A stretch of 64,000 nt of DNA from Dasypus novemcinctus (lineage: Eukaryota; Chordata; Mammalia; Cingulata; Dasypodidae), in NCBI RefSeq assembly GCF_030445035.2, contig NC_080680.1, positions 96,911,157 through 96,975,156 on the forward strand. The letters are read 5' to 3'. The number at the start of each line of letters is the position of its first letter. Position 1 is the stretch's first letter. Positions 20,477-32,649 of this stretch are shown one piece after another. The notes beneath the pieces were generated by a model, which was not told the DNA's origin, searched no databases, and was given only the letters and a program-made list of their open reading frames with translations. The translations under genes and the position numbers were made by a program.

Positions 20477-21513
20477 ATGGAAAAGGTCAACCAAACCAAC
20501 AGTGTCTATGAGTTCATTCCTCTGGGACTCTCCTCCGAGCCTGAGGACCAGAAGCCACCCTGTGCCCTGTTCCTTATTATGTACATGGTCACCATGGTCA
20601 GGAACTTGCTCATCATTCTGGCCATCCACTGCAACACCCAACTCCAGATACCTATATATTTTTTCCTCAGTATCCTGTCTTTCACTCATATTTGCTACAC
20701 AAAAACTTTTGTTCCCAAGATGCTGGTGAACTTTCTGTCAAAGAAGTCCATCTCCTATACTGAGTGTATCACAGATGTAATTTCTTCTTGGCTTTTGCCA
20801 ACACAGAAAATTACCTCCAGGCAGCCTTGGCCATCAACCACTATGTAGCTATCTGCACGCCCTTCCACTTTGCCACCACTATGAGCCTCTGCTGCTATGT
20901 CCTGCTGCTGGCATTCTCCTGTTCCTTCTCTCACCTCCATTCTCTTGTGCCAGTTCTTCTGATAAATTGCCTTATGTTTTGTGACTTCAATATTATCTAC
21001 CTCTTCCTCTGTGACCTCAACCCTCTGCTGAAATCATCCTGCTTCTCCACACTTCTCAATGAAATTGTAATTAACACAGAAGGATTGATAACCTTGGTGC
21101 CCTTTATTTGCATTATCTTTTTTTAAAAAACGAGGGGTTGAACACAGGACCTCATGCATGGGAAGCAGGCACTCAACCAATTGACCTATACCCACTCTCC
21201 TGCATTATCTCTTATCTACATATCCTCAGTGCTGTTCTTAAGATCCCCTCAACTGCGGAAAGAGAAAAGCCTCCCCTGTACTTCCCACCTCACCATGGTA
21301 ATCCTTTTTTATGCAAGCATCATTTATGTTTATTTCCAACCTCTCTCCACCTACACTGTCAAGAACCAAGTGGCAACAGTCATCCACACAGTTTTGTCCT
21401 CCATGCTAAACCCATTTATCTACAGCCTGAGAAACAAAGACATGAAGTGGGATCTGAGAAAGCTGATGGGCAGGAAGTTCTCAGCAACACCTCTGAGACA
21501 TGCCCAGGACTGA
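20477..21513 (+). pseudogene. Olfactory receptor pseudogene, OR1L8-like (class II, family 1)
   Basis: The reading frame starts at ATG 20,477 (MEKVNQTNSVYEFI). It shows the hallmarks of a seven-helix odorant receptor: an N-glycosylation site NQT, GLSSEPEDQK, GNLLIILAI-like TM1 (here RNLLIILAI), IYFFLSILSF in TM2, VPKMLVNFLS, 'HYVAIC' after TM3, 'LLLAFSCSFSHLHSL' in TM4 and LNPFIYSLRNKDM in TM7. These match what I recall of human OR1L8 and the OR1L group. It is dead: the frame shifts near 20,790, a SINE interrupts TM5-TM6 at 21,119-21,200, and the frame changes again after it. The MAFDRY motif reads 'AINHY'. The last frame ends at 21,513. It lies about 26 kb downstream of the PTGS1 3' end, matching the human order of PTGS1 followed by the OR1 cluster. 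Confidence 0.92.
21119..21200 (-). mobile_element. Short tRNA-derived SINE inside the OR coding region
   Basis: T run, 'ggttgaacacaggacctcat', 'gggaagcaggcactcaacca' and a worn 5' end. The receptor sequence 'tgcattatct' is present on both sides (21,109-21,118 and 21,201-21,210) as a perfect 10-bp target duplication. The SINE therefore broke a receptor reading frame, or landed in one already dead. Confidence 0.92.
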
Positions 21514-22659
21514 TTCTGCTCCTCAGAGGCCTAATTTCTGCTGATTCCTAAGGTATATATCAAGCAATGGGAGATTAGCATACCTAATCCAAGTGCTTTG
21601 TGGACAGTGGTATAGATATGAGAAGGCTATAGTGTTGTACCCAGTTTTATGTATTTGGACCCACCAATCAAGGCCACTTTATTAGGGTCCCTTTATTGGT
21701 CCATGGCCTCTCTACCCATTCTTCACTCCCCTTCCCATTCTCTTTTCCCATTCACTCCTTCCAGGAGCTGCTAAAAAACTAATATTTTTTATTAATTTTT
21801 CTTGATCAGATTTTTCCTTTTCAGTAATTCTGAAGTCCCTCCTCGAGCCACCACCATCAAGATGAGCCTTACTAGTTGCAGAAAGCTTCTTGCAAACTAC
21901 TCTTTGAGACAGAAGCATACTTTCCCAAACCTGTCTTAAGAGGTTTTTCAAAGCCCCGCTGCCTGGGCGGCAAACTTTCTGGAGAGTTTATTAGAATCCT
22001 ATGTAAATTCTAGAACATGAGTTTTTGGTATGAATTCCAACACGAAACTTGAAGTCATTTGTTTATTTATATATAAAGCTGCGCCTTTTAGACTCCTTTC
22101 GGCGACTTCCCTATACTTAGTCACCACTGCTTCCTGAAGAACTGTGGAAAACTGATTCCAAGTGGCTGAGCACAATGGGGATGTGGTCATTACCTGGAGA
22201 AAGGTAAGGTGAAGTCTTTTTCTAGGGTCTGAGGAACCGCTTGGGCTCAGACTCTGAGGCATGGAGATGTGTCTGTTTCAAAGGTGGGGAATGAAATATC
22301 TTTGTCAATGTGAAGATAGGCTAGCAGCTGGCCTGACAAGAGGTTCTAGGAAAAACCTGTGCTATACTTATAAGTTCTTTTCCAAGTAGTAACACTCTTT
22401 CAGCATTCCTAAATTTTCAGTAAAATATATTAACAGGTATTGTGTTTTCTTTATTGTATTCTGTTCCCTAAGGAAAGGTTCTGTGTCCATGCCAAAAATG
22501 AAATGGTGCAGGATAGTGTTGTGTTTCCTTCTCCCAAGCCAGACTGGATGTGCTCTGGCCTGGACAGCTGTGTCAGAGGAGCAAACCCACAAGGGTAGCC
22601 TCAGGGCTGGGAGGGTTGGACTTTCTATGAGGCAATTCCCAGAGAAACACTGAGAAAGG
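21514..22659. other. Intergenic stretch, no recognised gene or repeat
   Basis: Flank downstream of the OR pseudogene. Short minus-strand frames (21,712-21,951; 21,999-22,262) have no recognisable product. Confidence 0.35.
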
Positions 22660-22800
22660 TCTGGAAAACCTAGAAATGCAGCTTTCTGGGTCCCATCCCA
22701 GATTAGTTGAATTGGAATCTTCAGAAGAGAGGCTCAGGAATTTCAACAGGCTTCTCCGGTGATTCTGAGGCAACTGACTGTTCCATGTTATGAAACAGCC
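22660..22800 (+). mobile_element. MER5A-like hAT fragment
   Basis: 'gaaatgcagctttctgggtc', 'ttgaattggaatcttcagaa', 'aatttcaacaggcttctcc' and 'gtgattctgaggcaactg' follow the MER5A order (common words: 'tgattcagtaggtctggggt', 'tttctaacaagttcccaggt'). Confidence 0.65.
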
Positions 22801-23269
22801 TTTAGGAAAGACCACTCCTTCTATACTAGGACTTCTCTTAAACAGCTACATGAGCAAAGGGAGGCCAGAATTCAGTAGTTTTAACAGTCCTTTTTTGCTG
22901 CTATGGTATAAGGTAGACCTGAAAATTTCTGTCAGGATCTCAGTGGGTATCTTCAGCACCCTTCTCTCATTTTCCTTCCCAAATCTGCTTGCTCCATCTT
23001 GTTTCCTAGCATTATAGACCTTTCCCCTTAAATCCACTTTTTAATTCCCTGCCCAGTCACCACTGGAGCCATTCATTTTAAGGACAAATGGCCCAAAGAC
23101 CTCATTCTATTATTGCCCTGAAGAAAAAAAAAAGAGCATTTATAAAGACCATGACTCTCATCAATAAAGTTAAATTATATTTAACACCCACTCTGTAGAA
23201 GGCAGGAAAACTTAAAGTTCATTTCAGAAAGATTGCTTACCAAAGTTGATTTATGTTGAGTAATTAGGA
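22801..23269. other. Intergenic stretch, nothing recognised
   Basis: No domain-bearing frame and no nameable repeat. The right end runs into L1 sequence. Confidence 0.3.
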
Positions 23270-24090
23270 AAATTTAAACCAAAACTACAGTGAAATGACA
23301 TTTCACACACAACAGATTGGCCAAAAAAAAATTATTTCCGACATTTCTGAGTGTTGTTGAATGTAGGGAACAATGAAAAGACTCCTACAATGCTGATAGA
23401 AGGGTAACTTTGTCTAGTCACTTTGGAGAACAATTTGGCATGTTTTTTCATTACTAAAATAGAATATTTGCATATCCAGTGAAAAAGTAATTTGAGTTCT
23501 AAATATAGAAATGAAAGGAGCTCTAACATCTGTCTTCAAGGAAAGAAGTACATATAATGTTGATTGTAGCATTGTTTGTAAGAGAATAAAAAAGAAAGCA
23601 AATTAAATTTCCATTAACAGAAGAAAGGGTAAAATAAATTCAAATTCATGTAAAATGTATAAATTTATTCATATAAAATGGCATTCTGTGCAGCAGATAA
23701 AATTAATTAACTAGAACTACATTGTATCATATGAAAAACTCTCAAAAACATTTTTAGCAAAAATCACAGTAATTTCAGAAAGTTCCATACAGTATGAGAC
23801 CATTTATAAAAGACTTTCAAGCATTCAAAAGAGTATTATATTGTTTAAGGATATATGTATATGCAGGAAAAGTAATAAATACATGTATAAGGATAATAAA
23901 AATGTAACTCCTGAAGACATTTACCTCTGTTGGGTAAAGGTAAAAAATGTGATCAGAGGGAGTCCAGAGGATTCCTAACTAGTGTTATTTCTTAGAGAAT
24001 TTGCATTGTGGGGACATGGGTATTTATTATATATACCATGTAAAATAAATATAAATATATGCATAAAATGTTAAAGGTTGAAGGTTTAAA
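23270..24090 (+). mobile_element. Old L1 3' end (ORF2 C-terminus and 3'UTR)
   Basis: 'tttcacacacaacagattgg', 'gtcactttggagaacaattt', 'cattaacagaagaaagggta' and 'atacagtatgagaccattta' are the standard closing segment of mammalian L1 ORF2 and the start of its 3'UTR. It is worn, with no long frame. Confidence 0.75.
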
Positions 24091-26025
24091 AGAAAAGATT
24101 ACATGCTTAAAAGAACCATTTCAGTTATCTAAAAAACTCCATTTCCATCCCCATTTTAAAGTAGACTGTGATAAGTTAAAGATGCAAACCGCTGAAAGCA
24201 AACACTAAAACATAAAACAAAAAGTATAGTTATTAAAGAAATAATTAATATAAAACAATGAAGAAAAAGAGGAAAAGGGTAACAAAAAAAATAGAAAACA
24301 AATAGCAAGATGGTACATTTAAATTCAAAACATCAATAATCACATTACATATAGATAATCTAAACACCCCAAATAATAGGCAAAGATTTTCAGATTTGTC
24401 AGATTTGACTTAAAAGGCAAGATCCAAATAGATGCTGTGTATAAGAAATCTTCTTCATGAAAACAAAATAAGTAAAAAGGATAAGGATGGAAAAAGATAT
24501 GACATGCAAATGCTAATTTTAAAAAGGCAAAGAGGCTATACTCATATCAGATAAAGCTGATTTCAAGCAAGGAATTTTACACGAAATAAAATGGGTCATG
24601 CATAATGATAAAGGGGTCAGTTCATCAATAACAATTGTAAACATTGATATACCTAATAGCAGAGTTTAAGAATACATGAAGCAAAAGGTATTAAAACTGA
24701 AAGGAGAAATAGACAAATCCAAAATTAGAGTTGGAGATATATCAAAAAACTTCAATATTCTATAAAAGCAAGTAGCCAGAAAATCATGAGGGACAAGACT
24801 TAAACAATATAATCAAGCAATTTGACCTAACTGACATTTACAGAGGATTCTATCCAAACAGCACAATACACATTCTTTTTAAGTGCAAAACATAAATTAC
24901 CAAGGTACACCATATTCTGGGCCATGAAACAGTCCTCAGTAAGTGTAAAAGGATTGAAAACATATAAAGTACATTCTCTGATCATAATGGAATTAAATTA
25001 GAAATCAATAAAAAAAGATATCTGAATTATCTCCAAATATCTGGAAATTAATACAATTCTAAATCACCCATGGATCAAAAAGGAAATCATAGGAAAATTA
25101 GAAAATATTTTGAACTGTGAAAATCAAAACCCAACACATCAAAATTTGTGGGATACAGCTAAAGCAGTGATCAGAGGGAAATTTATAGCTCTGGATGTCT
25201 ATATTAGAAAAGAAGAAAATTAAAAATTAATAGCCTCTGCTTCCACCTTAACAAACTTAAAAAAATTTAGAACAAATGAAACCCAAAGTAATTAGAAGAA
25301 AGGGAATAGTAAATATCAGAGATAAAGTCGATGAAATAGGAAAGAGAAAAACAACAGATAAAATCAATTAAAATGAAAGCTGGTTCTATGAGAAGACCAA
25401 TAGAATTTATAAACCCTTAGCCAGACTGATAAATGGAAGAAAAGGAAAAAGGATACAAATGATCAATATCAGGAATAGGAGAGGTGATATCACTATTGAT
25501 CATACAGGTGTTAAAAGGATAGTAAGGGAATATTGTGAACTACTTTATACCAAAAATTCATCAATGTTAATGAAATGGACAAATTCCTTGAAAGACAGAA
25601 ACCATCAAAGCCCACTCAAAAAGACATAACCTGAATGAATCTCTATTTACTGAATAAATTGAATTTATCATTAAAAGCCTTTTCACAAAGAAAGTTTCAG
25701 GTTTAGATGATTTCATTGGTGGATTCTACCTAATATTGAAAAAAAATATATTATTGATTCTACGTAAACTCTTGAAGGAAGAAAGATGAGGAGAAATACT
25801 TTCCAACTCATTCTATAAGACCAGCAACATACTGAGAGGAAAGTCAGACAAGGAAAAAAAAAAAAACTACAGCCCATATCACTCATGAATATAGATGCAA
25901 AAAATATTTCTAAAAACTTAGAAATCAAATCCAATAATATATTAAAATATAATACATATGACCAAGTAGGCATTCAGCCTAGGAATGCAAGGCTATTTTA
26001 ACATCTGAAGCTCAATTAAAGTAAT
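24091..26025 (+). mobile_element. Old L1 ORF2 fragment (endonuclease end to early RT)
   Basis: The order follows L1 ORF2. 'catatcagataaagctgatt' is at 24,544 and 'ggtcatgcataatgataaag' at 24,594. Then come 'ttctctgatcataatggaat' (24,972), 'ctggttctatgagaagacca' (25,380) and 'ttttagatgatttcattggt'-like RT entry at about 25,700. Many interruptions. Nothing of ORF1 was recognised, and the copy ends abruptly near 26,025. Confidence 0.8.
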
Positions 26026-26845
26026 TCAGGCTCTCTACAAAATCAAGAATGGGGCTGGCAGCACTCTTCCTGAACAATGGGACAATAGGCCCATCCCTCC
26101 AAGTGCCAGGGCAGATGGCCTGCGCCCTCCAAGCTCAGGGATAGACCCACCCTTTCCACACACTTGGGTGGGGCCCACTGTTTTTGCCCAAGGAGATCCT
26201 TTCACTCCAGACCTTGGCTTCCATGGATCTTCCCTTGAAGTAATTCTTCCTTCAGTTCATCCCTTCTAGCTCCTTATAGTCCAGGCTGGCAGCAGTTCCA
26301 CCCATATAAATTTTTCACACACAAAAAGAACTTATCAGCTTTGCATGCAATTCGCAGGGGTCCAAACTTTCAGACAACAGAACTTTCCACAGATCTTTCC
26401 TGAATAACTTATTTTCCAATTCTGATTTCCACAGAAATGGCTGCCTGGTTCCATGTTCAGGTAAACCCTTACATGGAGCCCTATTCTCTAGAGATTTGTT
26501 TTCCAGAAGCTCGAGGAGTTCCCTGATAGAGCTATGTCTGATCTAGTCACAGAGCATACAATCTAGATAGGCTCATAATTGTCCAAACAATCAACTTCTG
26601 GTTTCTTTGTGCCCAGGAGTTTAGTTTTCAGCTTAACCCTTTCCTCTTACAATTTACTATAAGCTGTAAGGAGAAACAAGGCTACAGTTTCCACACTTAG
26701 TTTGGAATCTCCTCAGATAAATATCCAAGTTCACTGCTTTCACGTTCTGCCTTTCATCCAACATTAGAACTCAATTTTGCCAAGTTCTCTGCCACTTTAA
26801 TATAAGGGTTGCTTATCTTTCAGTTTCTCTGGGTTTTTTACACAT
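26026..26845. other. Probable interspersed repeat of unassigned family
   Basis: The stretch lies between two L1 pieces and has the look of a repeat (a C-rich left part, 'ctctgccactttaatataag', then 'gggttgcttatctttcagtt' at the end). I cannot name the family. No gene was recognised. Confidence 0.3.
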
Positions 26846-28065
26846 TTTTTATTAAAGTTAATAGGTCACAAAGAACATTATATTAAAAAACATTAAAAAA
26901 AAAAGAGGTTCCCATATATCCTACTTCCCACCCCCACCCATAATTTTTGTAAATTATATTTTTTGAAGATATATACATCACACAAAAAAAATTACATTAA
27001 ATAAAATGTAAGAGGTTCCCTTATACCCCCCACCCCACCCCCACCGCACTCCTCCCACACCAACCACCTCCTCCATCATTGTGGCACACTCGTCGCACTC
27101 GGTGAACACATTTTGGAGCACTGCTCCACCACATAGATAAGAATTTACCCTGTAGTTCACACTCTCCCCCAGTCCATTCAGTGGGTTATGGCAGGATATA
27201 TAAAGTTCAGCATCTGACCCTGCATTATTATTTGGGACAACTCAAAGTCCCAAAAATGCTTCCACATCACATCTCTTCTTCCCTCTCCCTGCCTTCAGCA
27301 ACTACTGTGGCCACTTTCTCCAACTCAAGGTTACAATTTCTACTATTACTAGTCACAATAGTTTTATAGTAGAATATCAGTAAGTCCACTCTAATCCATA
27401 CTCTATTCATCCATTCTGTGGACCCTAGAATGGTGATGTCCACTCCACCTCTAGATCAAGAGGGAGATTAGATTCAACATAGATGATGGATGCAATTCCT
27501 CTGCTTGCAGTTGGCACTCTTGATTCCCTGATGTGGTGGTTGACCATCTTCACCTCCCTGTTAGCTGACCTGGGTAAGTCCAATGAACCAGAGAGTAGGA
27601 GTTGCAAGTCTGCTGAGGTTCAGGGCCCAGCAGGGCTTAAAGAATGGCCACATTTGACCAACATGGAGACTCTCAGGAGGTAACTCTTAGGCTCTGCAGC
27701 TCTAGGCCTAGTTCATATCTCAGGCATACAGGCTCATAAGCATAATCATCAGTATCAAGGGCTCATTATTGGACCATCCTTCCTTGTTGGTCTTTGCTGT
27801 TGCACTTGGGGGATTGCTGTTGTTCCACTGGGATATGTGACAGAGCTCCCCTGGGTCCTTCAGTTTCTTTTAACACAGTCATCATTTCCTTCCAAGGCAT
27901 TATTGCTGTATCTTTAACACCCATAGTTCTACCATCAGTTTCTTCAAAGAAATTTAGGTTTTTTCTATCAACCACATCACAATTCTTCCAGCTTCTTTCC
28001 ATTACCCATTTCCAAGGACTTGACTACATTTTTTGGTATTTGCAATAGCAGCACTCCACTCTCCT
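26846..28065 (-). mobile_element. L1 3'UTR, minus strand, about 1.2 kb
   Basis: It is the reverse of the 3'UTR at 7,820-8,470. 'gaggttcccttataccccc', 'tcattgtggcacactcgtcg' and 'tttggagcactgctccacca' mirror the plus-strand copy. 'gtggttgaccatcttcacct' and 'tgaaccagagagtaggagtt' mirror 7,880-7,950. A second, more worn end sits at 26,846-26,940. The boundary with the LTR on the right is approximate. Confidence 0.8.
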
Positions 28066-28490
28066 GGTACCAAAAAAGTCTTTGTTTCCTCATTGCTGAA
28101 ATAAATGCCATGCGCTGGGTTGGCTTCAATGATGGGATTTACTGGTTCATGGTTTTGAGGCTAGGTGAAGTCCAAATCAAGTTGTCATCAAGATAATGTT
28201 TTCTTCTCAGAGACTGGTATTCTAAGGCTGGCTGCTGGAGATCTTGGTTCTCACTTTTCTGGTCTCTCATGAATGCTCGCTCTCTTGTGTGTTACATTGA
28301 CTTTCAACTCTTGGCTGCTCCCTTTGTGGCTTTTTCTCTCTGTTACCTCTCCTATAAGGCCTTCAGTAATAAGATTAAGACCCAGCCTCATCAAAAGGTC
28401 CTATTTACAAGGGTTCACACCACAGGAATGGATTAAGTTTAAGAACATGTTTTCTCTGGAGTCCATAACTCCAAACCACCACACCATGTA
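28066..28490 (-). mobile_element. Solo LTR fossil, ERVL-MaLR-like
   Basis: Read on the minus strand it has the layout of a MaLR-type solo LTR: 'aacatgttcttaaacttaat' near the start, a GA-rich middle and, at the end, 'ggcatttatttcagcaatga'. The same family appears at 55,858-56,290. No internal retroviral genes are attached. It is worn and clearly old. Confidence 0.5.
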
Positions 28491-29150
28491 TAACAGTTTG
28501 GTATAATTTATTAATTCCAAAAATAGTCTGCTCCTCTGGATACATTAGATTGTATTGAATTCAGAGGTTTCACTTTTACTTGATTAAATTATGATTAAGG
28601 CTTTGATTGGGCCACATTAGTAGAATGTTGAATCCCTGCCCCTTTGGTGGGCAGGGATTCACGAGAAGATGACAAGGCAGAGGATCAGAGTCTTAATGCT
28701 AGAGCCCAGGAAGTAAATACACAGAGAAGCAGATATGTGAGGAAAGATAGAAAGCTCCATTAGACACAGCAGAGGCCCTGGGAAGAGAGACAAGCCATTC
28801 CCTTGATAGTTTACAGCTGGCCTTGTGGAGAGGACAGAGCAGGTAAGCCTGGCTCAAGACCCAGGAGAGAGACAAGACTTATCTTAGCCTACAGCTGATA
28901 TTAGAAGAAGCTGGGACCACGGAGCCATAAGAGGAGGAGGAAGCCTGAATCCTTGCAGACGATGGCAGCCATCTTGCTCCAATACATGGCAACAGACTTT
29001 GGTGAGAGAAGTAACTTACATTTTATGGCCTGGAAATTGTAAGAATTTACCCCAAATAAATACCCTTTATGAAACCCAACAGATTTCTGGTATTTTGCAT
29101 CAGCACCCCTTTGGCTAAATAATACACCATGTGACAGAGAATTGCCAAAA
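28491..29150 (+). mobile_element. Interspersed repeat, probable LTR-type fossil, family not assigned
   Basis: 'attaaggctttgattgggcc', 'ctttggtgggcagggattca', 'cagccatcttgctccaatac', 'ccaaataaataccctttatg' and 'ttttgcatcagcacccctt' form a unit of about 650 bp that I associate with a xenarthran repeat. It has a poly(A)-signal-like word near its end, as LTRs do. No coding part. Confidence 0.4.
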
Positions 29151-29154
29151 AGTC

Positions 29155-29306
29155 ATCACCAGAACACTACAGACTTTGGAGAAAGTGTGGTCTTGTCAAT
29201 ACCCTGATTTTGGACTTCTAACCTCCAAAACTGTGTGACATAAATTCCTGTTGCTTAAGCCAACCAAAATATGTTATTTGTTATAGCAGTCCTAGAAAAC
29301 CAAGAC
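29155..29306 (+). mobile_element. MLT1-like MaLR LTR fragment (fossil)
   Basis: 'attttggacttctaacctcc', 'aaaactgtgtgacataaatt', 'tgttgcttaagccaaccaaa' and 'atttgttatagcagtcctag' are the 3' end of an MLT1-type LTR, which predates the placental orders. Fragment only. Confidence 0.7.
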
Positions 29307-29750
29307 AGGTGGAAACAATCCAAACATCTATCAACCAATGAATGGATAAACAAAATGTGTCTTATATGTACAATGGAATATTATTTAATGATAAAAAAAA
29401 AGAATGAAGGAGTGCTTCAGCATGAATGATCCTCAAAAACAATGAAAAAAGTCGTTGATCAAAGGTCATATATTGTTTAATTCCATTTATCTGAAATGAA
29501 ACGGGTAATCCCATATACACAGAAAGCAATTTAGTGGTTGCCAAGACCTTAAAGGAGTGGAATATGGAAAGCAACTGTTTAATGGGTGTGGGGTCTCCTT
29601 TGGAAATAATGATAATATTTGGGAACTACAAAGAAATAATAGTTGCACAACATTGTGAATGTACTAAATGTCACTAAATTATCTGCTTTAAAATGGTTAA
29701 TTTTATGTTATTTTTAAAAATTAAATAAGTTTTTTAAAAAATAAATAAGA
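29307..29750 (+). mobile_element. L1 3' end
   Basis: 'aacaatccaaacatctatca', 'atggataaacaaaatgtgtc', 'gcacaacattgtgaatgtac' and 'aaaatggttaattttatgtt' are the standard L1 ORF2 end and 3'UTR, closing in an A-rich tail. Confidence 0.85.
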
Positions 29751-30310
29751 GGATGGAGAATAATGTACCATGCTAACCCTAACCAAAAAAAAATCTAGAG
29801 GAAAAAAAGAACAGTATCAAGCAAAAATAAAGAAAGCTTGAGTAGCTATATTAATCTCAGACAATGAAGACTTCAAAATAAGGAAAATTATCAGCAATAA
29901 AGAAAGATATTTGATATTTTGGAAAAGGTAAAATTATAGATATAGATAGTAGAAAGATTAGGGGTTGCCAGGGATTTGAAGGAGGTGGGTGGGATATAGG
30001 AAAAGCGCAGGGTTTTTAAGTAGTAAAACTATTCCATGTAATACTATAATTGCAGTTACATGACATTATGCATTTGTAAAAACCCATAGAAGTGTATAAC
30101 ACAAAGAATATGAAAACTATGAACTTTAGTTAATAATAATGTATTAATACTAGTTCATTAATTGTAACAAATACACCACACTAATATTAAAGCAACAATA
30201 ATAAGGGGAAAACAGGGGGATGGAATATGGGAACTCTCTGTATTATCAGCTCAATTTTGTTGTAAAAATAAAATTGTTCTAAAAAATTTCTGTTTGAAAA
30301 GTAAGTGGTT
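29751..30310 (+). mobile_element. Second L1 3' end
   Basis: 'gaaaattatcagcaataaag', 'tgacattatgcatttgtaaa', 'attaattgtaacaaatacac', 'gaatatgggaactctctgta' and 'aaaattgttctaaaaaa' are another L1 3'UTR type, as in MA/PA-like mammalian L1s. Confidence 0.8.
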
Positions 30311-30343
30311 TAAATACTCTAACTGAAAAAACAAAACCCAACT

Positions 30344-30768
30344 ATAGGGAAGCAGATTTGGCCCAATGGATAGGGCATCCGCCTACCATATGGGAGGTCC
30401 AAGGTTCAAACCCAGGGCCTCCTGACCCCTGTGATGAGCTGGCCCACGCACAATGCTGATGCACACAAGGAGTACCATGTCATGCAGGGGTGTCCCCCAT
30501 GTAGGGGAGCCCCACGCATAAAGAGTGCACCCCATAAGGAGAGTTGCCCAGTGCAAAAAATGTGCAGCCTGCCCAGGAATGGTGCTGCACACACGGAGAG
30601 CTGACACAACAAGATGACGCAACAAAAAAGAGACACAATTTCCGGGTGCCACTGACAAGAATACAAGCAGACACAGAAGAACACACAGTGAATGGACACA
30701 GAGCAGACAACTGGAGTGGGGAAGGGGAGAGACATAAATAAAAAATAAATCTTTAAAAAAAAAAAAGA
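30344..30768 (+). mobile_element. DAS-type SINE
   Basis: Full-length: 'agcagatttggcccaatgga', 'aggttcaaacccagggcctc', body, and tail 'aaaaataaatctttaaaaaa'. The flanks 'ccaactata' and 'cctaactata' are a likely target duplication. It separates two L1 segments. Confidence 0.92.
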
Positions 30769-31494
30769 CCTAACTATATGCTTTCCACAAAAAACAAACT
30801 TCAATTATAAAGACATAGATATTTTAAAAGTAAAAGGATACAGAAAGCTATTTTATGTGGACATTTAAATAAAGCTAGAGTGGATATATTAATATCAGAC
30901 AAAGTAAATTTCAAAATAATAGATACGTCTGGGTTAGAAAGTGATATTGCATAATGATAAAGGTGTTGATCTATCAAAAAGATTTAACAGTCCTAACTGT
31001 GCATGCACTAATCTTAAAAGCTTCAAAGTACATAAAGCAAAACTTGAGAGAACTGAATAGAGAAATATATAATTCCCAATGTTAGTTGAAGATGTCATTA
31101 CTCCCCTCCAATCAATTGTTTGGACTAGTAGAAAGAAAGTCAACACAGTTATAAAAGACTTGAACACTGTCAACCAACTTGATCTTTGTAGAACACTCTA
31201 CCCAAATCAGCAAGATATATATTCTTTTCCATTTCATATAGAACATTCACCAAGATAGACCATATTCATGACCATAAAACCAATCTCAACAACTTAAAAG
31301 AACTGAAATCATATAAACTATGTTCTCTGACCATGGTAGAATTCAGTGAGAATTTAATAACATAAAAATAACTGGGAAATTCTCTCCAAAAATATTTGGA
31401 AATTAAACAATATAGTTCTAAGTAACTCATGATTCAAAGAATAAATCACCAAAGAAAGGAAAATATTTTTAATTGAATGAAAATCAAAACACTA

Positions 31495-31790
31495 TATATG
31501 TTTTTTAAAAATATAAATACAAATAAACAAGAGAGACAGAAACAGAATAGCAGCTTTGTATGTCAGGGGAAGCACAGAAAGATTGAGAGGTGATGAAGCT
31601 TTTTTTGCTTGTTTGTCTGTGTTTTTTTGTTTATTATTGTTACTATTATTGGAATAATGAAAATGCTCTAACAATGATTGAAGTGATGAATGCACAACTA
31701 TGTGATTATACCAAATACCACTGATTGTACACTTTGGATGAATTTATGTTTTATTAGTATGTATCAGTAAAATTCATTTGTAAAAAAAAA
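31495..31790 (+). mobile_element. Short L1 3'-end insert inside the larger L1
   Basis: 'ttggaataatgaaaatgctc', 'gatgaatgcacaactatgtg' and 'tgattgtacactttggatga' plus an A tail form a 3'-end-only insertion that interrupts the host ORF2 text. 'cactatatatg' and 'caacatata' flank it loosely. Confidence 0.6.
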
Positions 31791-32649
31791 CACAACATAT
31801 AAAATTTGGAAGACATAGTTAAAGCAGTATTTAGAAAGAAATTTATAGCTTTGAATGCTTCTGTTGGAAAAAAAAATTAAGGTTGCAAATCAATGATTTA
31901 ACTTTCCACCTTAAGAAAGTAGAAAAAGAAAATACTAAATTTACCCCAAAGTAAGCAAACGAAAGTAAGTAGTAAAGGTAAAAGCAAAAACCAGTGACAT
32001 AAAAAAAAAAAAACAGAAGATCAATGGAGAAAAATCACTGAAATTCAAAGCTAGTTCTTTAAAAGATAAATAAAATTTATTAACCTCTAATCAGATTAAA
32101 TTTCTGATATCAATAATATGAGAAGTGATATCAATACAGACCCTGTAGACATTTAAAGGACAGTAAGGGATTGTCATAAACAATGTAAGCAAAAACAATT
32201 CTAAAACTTAAACAAAATATTCAAATTTCCTGAAAGACACAAACAACAAAGTTTACTCATAAATAAATAGATAGCCTGATTAGTCCTAGAACTATTGAAG
32301 AAATTGAATTTGTAGCTAAAAACATTCTTGCAAAGAAAATTCCAGACCCAGATAATATCATTCACTTTATGAGGCTAGCATTACCTTGAAACTAGGAACA
32401 GACAAGGCACTAGAGATCAATATCCCACATGAACACAAATGAAAAAAAAAAAAATTTAACAAGATAATAAAAAACTGGATCCAATGATATATAAAAAGAT
32501 AATTAATTCATCTAATCGACTGCAGATTTATCCCAGAAAAGCAAGGGTCATTCAACATTTGAAAACCTGCCAATACAATCCAACTTCTCAGAGACTAGAA
32601 AAAGAAAAACCATTTTATCGTCTCAATAAATGTTTTAAAAAGTATTTAA

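Noticed and set aside
22458-23037. Possible second olfactory receptor near 22-23 kb
   Set aside because: None of the frames carries receptor motifs such as PMYFFL, DRY or NPFIYS.
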